64,000 bases of DNA from Qipengyuania psychrotolerans (GTDB taxonomy: Bacteria > Pseudomonadota > Alphaproteobacteria > Sphingomonadales > Sphingomonadaceae), in assembly GCF_019711355.1 (NCBI RefSeq), contig NZ_CP081297.1, positions 2,439,001-2,503,000 on the forward strand, read 5' to 3'. Every line of letters begins with the position of its first letter. Position 1 is the stretch's first letter. This document shows, in pieces, positions 61,669 through 64,000 of the stretch. A program made the translations under genes and the position numbers. The notes under the pieces are model-generated. The model was not told the origin of the DNA, ran no database searches, and worked only from the letters and a program-made list of their open reading frames with translations.

Positions 61669-64000
61669 ATGCCTGCCGACTGGACCGATGCGCTCGCAAG
61701 AGCACGCTCTCATGCACCCTATCTGGCGCGGGGGCTGGAACTATGGCCGGAACTGGCCGGATTGCTGGCAGAGGGATACGGCGATGCCGCGCTGAGCCGC
61801 GCCAAATCTGCCGGACAGGGCATCTCCGATACCGCCGTGGCCCTGCGGCGCGAGAAACGGGCGCTCGCCACAGTGCTGGCCATTGGCGATCTGGCCGGCG
61901 CATTCGACCTGGACAAGGTCATGCGCGAACTATCGCTATTTGCGGATCGCGCCATGCACCGGGCAATCGAAGCGGCAATTAGCCGCCGGGTCGAAGGGGC
62001 TGGCTGCGAAGGCATGATCGCCCTCGCGCTCGGCAAACACGGCGCAGGCGAACTTAATTATTCCTCCGATATCGACCCCATCCTGCTGTACGATCCGGAT
62101 CGTCTGGCGCGCAGGGACCGCGACGAGCCGGGCGAAGCCGCACAGCGCTACGCCCGCGATATCGTGCGCTTGTTGTCCGAGGTCACGAGCGAGGGTTACG
62201 TGTTTCGCGTCGACCTCCGCCTGAGGCCCGCAGCGGAAGTCACGCCGCTCGCCATTCCGGTGCTGGCTGCGATCACGCATTATGAAAGCTCGGCGCTGGC
62301 ATGGGAGCGCGCGGCCTACATCCGGGCGCGTGCCTGCGCAGGCGACATCGCGGCCGGCGAAGAATTCCTCGACCAGATCCGGCCGTTCGTCTGGCGCCGC
62401 AGCCTCGATTTCGGCGCAATCGACGCGGTTCGCCAGCTGACCCGGCGGATCCGCGAACAGCAGAGCGGACCGGCGGCACCGGCACCGGAGTACAACGTGA
62501 AACTGGGCCGCGGCGGAATTCGGGAAATCGAATTCTTCGCCCAGACCCACCAGCTCATCCATGGCGGACGCAATCCCGACCTGAGGCACAAGCACACCCG
62601 AGGGGCGCTCGACGCGCTGGCCAAGGCAGAACATATCCTTCCGGCCGATGCCGAGGCTCTGGGCGAATCCTATGATGGCCTGCGCCGCATAGAACACCGC
62701 CTGCAGATGGTGGCCGACCGCCAGACCCATACGCTGCCTTCCGGGGAGGCGCTCGATAATGCGGCGAAGCTGGACGGTTATGCAGACGGCGCAGTATGGC
62801 TGAAGCACATCACCGGCCTGACCGCTCCCGCGGCGCAGCGATATGACGCCCTCCTGGCGGAAGACGAGGTATCGGTGCCTTCCGACAGTCCGCACGTCGG
62901 GCCGGCCGAAGCCAGGGCGGCATTGTCGCCGGAACTTGAAGCCCGCGTGAAAGCATGGACCGACGGGCGCTTTGCTCCGCTGCGCAGCACCGCAGCCCTG
63001 TCCGCTTTCGAGGCCATACAGGAGCCGCTGCTGGATTCGCTCGCATCGGCGACCAAACCTGAAAGTGCAGTGGCGCGGTGGGAAACCTTGCTGTCCCGGC
63101 TGACAAGCGCGATCAACCTGTTCCGCTTGCTCGAAGCCAGGCCAGGGCTTTTCCAATTGCTCGCAGATGCGCTTACTCTCGCCCCGCCGCTGGCCAACGC
63201 AATCGCGATGAGGCCGGAACTGGTGGACGCCCTGATCGACCGCAGCGCGCTGGACCTGCCGGGAAGCCGCGAAGAACTTACTGCAGCCATGCAGCGCGGT
63301 GAGCGCGGCGATACTTACGAAGACAAGCTGGACCGCATCCGGATTGTGACCGGAGAGATTCGCTTTGCGCTGGGCGTTCAGTTGATCGAAACCGCGCATG
63401 ATCCGCTGGAAATCGCCGCGGCCCTGTCGCGCACTGCGGAAGCGGCAATCGAGACAGCACAGCACGCTGCCGAAGAGGAGTTTGCCGCCCGGCACGGACG
63501 GATCGAAGGCAGCGAGCTCATAGTCCTGGGTTTGGGCCGGCTCGGCGGAGGATTGCTAACCCACGCCTCCGACCTCGACATCGTTTACGTCTTCACTGGC
63601 AGTCACGAGGGCGAGTCGGATGGAGCACGGCCCCTGGGAGCCACCCTTTATTTTAATCGCCTGGCCCAGCGTGTAAGCGCCGCACTATCCGTTCCGACGG
63701 CGGAGGGCGCACTATACGAAGTCGACACGCGCCTGCGGCCGCAAGGCGCACAGGGACCGCTTGCCGTCAGCCTGGACAGCTTCCTGCGCTATCAGGCGGA
63801 GGACGCTTGGACCTGGGAACACATGGCCCTGATCAGGGCAAGGGCGCTCACCGGAAACGATCAAGCGCGCGTCCAGATCGAGAGCGGGCTGCGCGAGGTC
63901 CTGTGCCGCACGCGCGACCGCCAGGCCCTGCAAACCGACGTCATGAAAATGCGCAGCGAGATGGCGGCATATAAACATCCTCGCGGCCCGCTTGACGTCA
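61669..64000 (+). CDS. glnE: Bifunctional glutamine synthetase adenylyltransferase/deadenylase (partial, cut by window end)
   Basis: The first 777 codons of GlnE, which adenylylates and de-adenylylates glutamine synthetase in nitrogen control; the 3' end is beyond the window. The N-terminal nucleotidyltransferase domain has ALGKHGAGELNYSSDIDPILLYD near residues 119-141 and FRVDLRLRPAAEV, followed by VKLGRGGIREIEFFAQTHQLIHGG. The second, C-terminal nucleotidyltransferase begins at about residue 615 with VLGLGRLGGGLLTHASDLDIVYVF and VDTRLRPQGAQGPLAVSLDSF. The ATG at 61669 is the first ATG in frame; a TTG at 61633 is an alternative. The long open frame on the opposite strand is a shadow. Divergent from the peptidase gene. 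Confidence 0.95.
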   Translation, partial: MPADWTDALARARSHAPYLARGLELWPELAGLLAEGYGDAALSRAKSAGQGISDTAVALRREKRALATVLAIGDLAGAFDLDKVMRELSLFADRAMHRAIEAAISRRVEGAGCEGMIALALGKHGAGELNYSSDIDPILLYDPDRLARRDRDEPGEAAQRYARDIVRLLSEVTSEGYVFRVDLRLRPAAEVTPLAIPVLAAITHYESSALAWERAAYIRARACAGDIAAGEEFLDQIRPFVWRRSLDFGAIDAVRQLTRRIREQQSGPAAPAPEYNVKLGRGGIREIEFFAQTHQLIHGGRNPDLRHKHTRGALDALAKAEHILPADAEALGESYDGLRRIEHRLQMVADRQTHTLPSGEALDNAAKLDGYADGAVWLKHITGLTAPAAQRYDALLAEDEVSVPSDSPHVGPAEARAALSPELEARVKAWTDGRFAPLRSTAALSAFEAIQEPLLDSLASATKPESAVARWETLLSRLTSAINLFRLLEARPGLFQLLADALTLAPPLANAIAMRPELVDALIDRSALDLPGSREELTAAMQRGERGDTYEDKLDRIRIVTGEIRFALGVQLIETAHDPLEIAAALSRTAEAAIETAQHAAEEEFAARHGRIEGSELIVLGLGRLGGGLLTHASDLDIVYVFTGSHEGESDGARPLGATLYFNRLAQRVSAALSVPTAEGALYEVDTRLRPQGAQGPLAVSLDSFLRYQAEDAWTWEHMALIRARALTGNDQARVQIESGLREVLCRTRDRQALQTDVMKMRSEMAAYKHPRGPLDV

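Noticed and set aside
60056..61795. A 579-codon plus-strand frame over the M28 peptidase
   Set aside because: The peptidase with lipobox and all zinc motifs is on the minus strand; the plus frame is its shadow.
61936..63495. A 519-codon open frame antisense to glnE
   Set aside because: glnE domains are continuous on the plus strand through this interval; the antisense product has no motif.

Overview
The window looks like chromosome of a high-GC alphaproteobacterium, most likely a sphingomonad of the Erythrobacteraceae type. The pointers are gene families and orders I associate with that group: leuS-lptE-holA behind a DUF3576 lipoprotein, an exosortase-A-associated O-glycosylation ligase beside an exosortase-A-associated glycosyltransferase, a PF13467 ribbon-helix-helix protein, a zinc-ribbon/ftsE/ftsX/ydcF/plsC block, and metX-metW. 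Assignments rest on reading motifs by eye; no database search was possible. Bases 1-161 hold no gene I can support.

Region 1 (about 0.16-23.4 kb) is an accessory-looking stress and low-energy cluster. It has a CaCA antiporter divergent from a four-gene operon (tandem universal stress protein, giant cyclic-glucan-synthase-like GT84/GH94 protein, PEP synthase, PfkB sugar kinase), then an NAD(P)H oxidoreductase. Opposite these runs a leftward set: Crp/Fnr regulator, erythromycin-esterase-family protein, dienelactone-hydrolase-like protein and phosphoribosyltransferase. A second leftward operon encodes a beta-CASP metallo-beta-lactamase RNase, an AMP-phosphorylase-type nucleoside phosphorylase and a divergent PRPP synthetase, with 4-bp overlaps, ended by a strong terminator. 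A perfect FixK/FNR-type palindrome (18251-18264) lies upstream of the Crp/Fnr gene at about class II spacing from a -10 box. A TauE/SafE permease and tRNA-Leu(GAG), whose 3' end faces the cluster, close the region.

Region 2 (23.6-37 kb) is mostly core: a zinc-ribbon membrane protein, ftsE-ftsX-ydcF-plsC, hisC, metX-metW, a DUF4126 membrane protein, a leftward MaoC/thiolase/NTF2-like set, and the exosortase-A-associated ligase and glycosyltransferase, each with a small or unknown membrane partner.

Region 3 (37-64 kb) is housekeeping: gltB-gltD, a membrane-anchored EEP phosphatase/nuclease, ung, an rnd-lptC-lptA operon followed unexpectedly by a PF14907 nucleotidyltransferase instead of lptB, leuS-lptE-holA, phaB, a membrane-bound HTH-DUF4019 regulator, a ribbon-helix-helix protein, murA with an overlapping ChaN/EreA-fold lipoprotein, galU (possibly leaderless), a bidirectional terminator, an M28 peptidase, and glnE cut by the window end.

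No insertion sequence, integrase, CRISPR array, phage gene or rRNA was seen. The most interesting unit is the RNase / AMP phosphorylase / PRPP-synthetase-like operon inside the Crp/Fnr-associated stress cluster. It reads as a possible RNA-to-phosphoribose salvage route, and its first gene appears to start at ATA.
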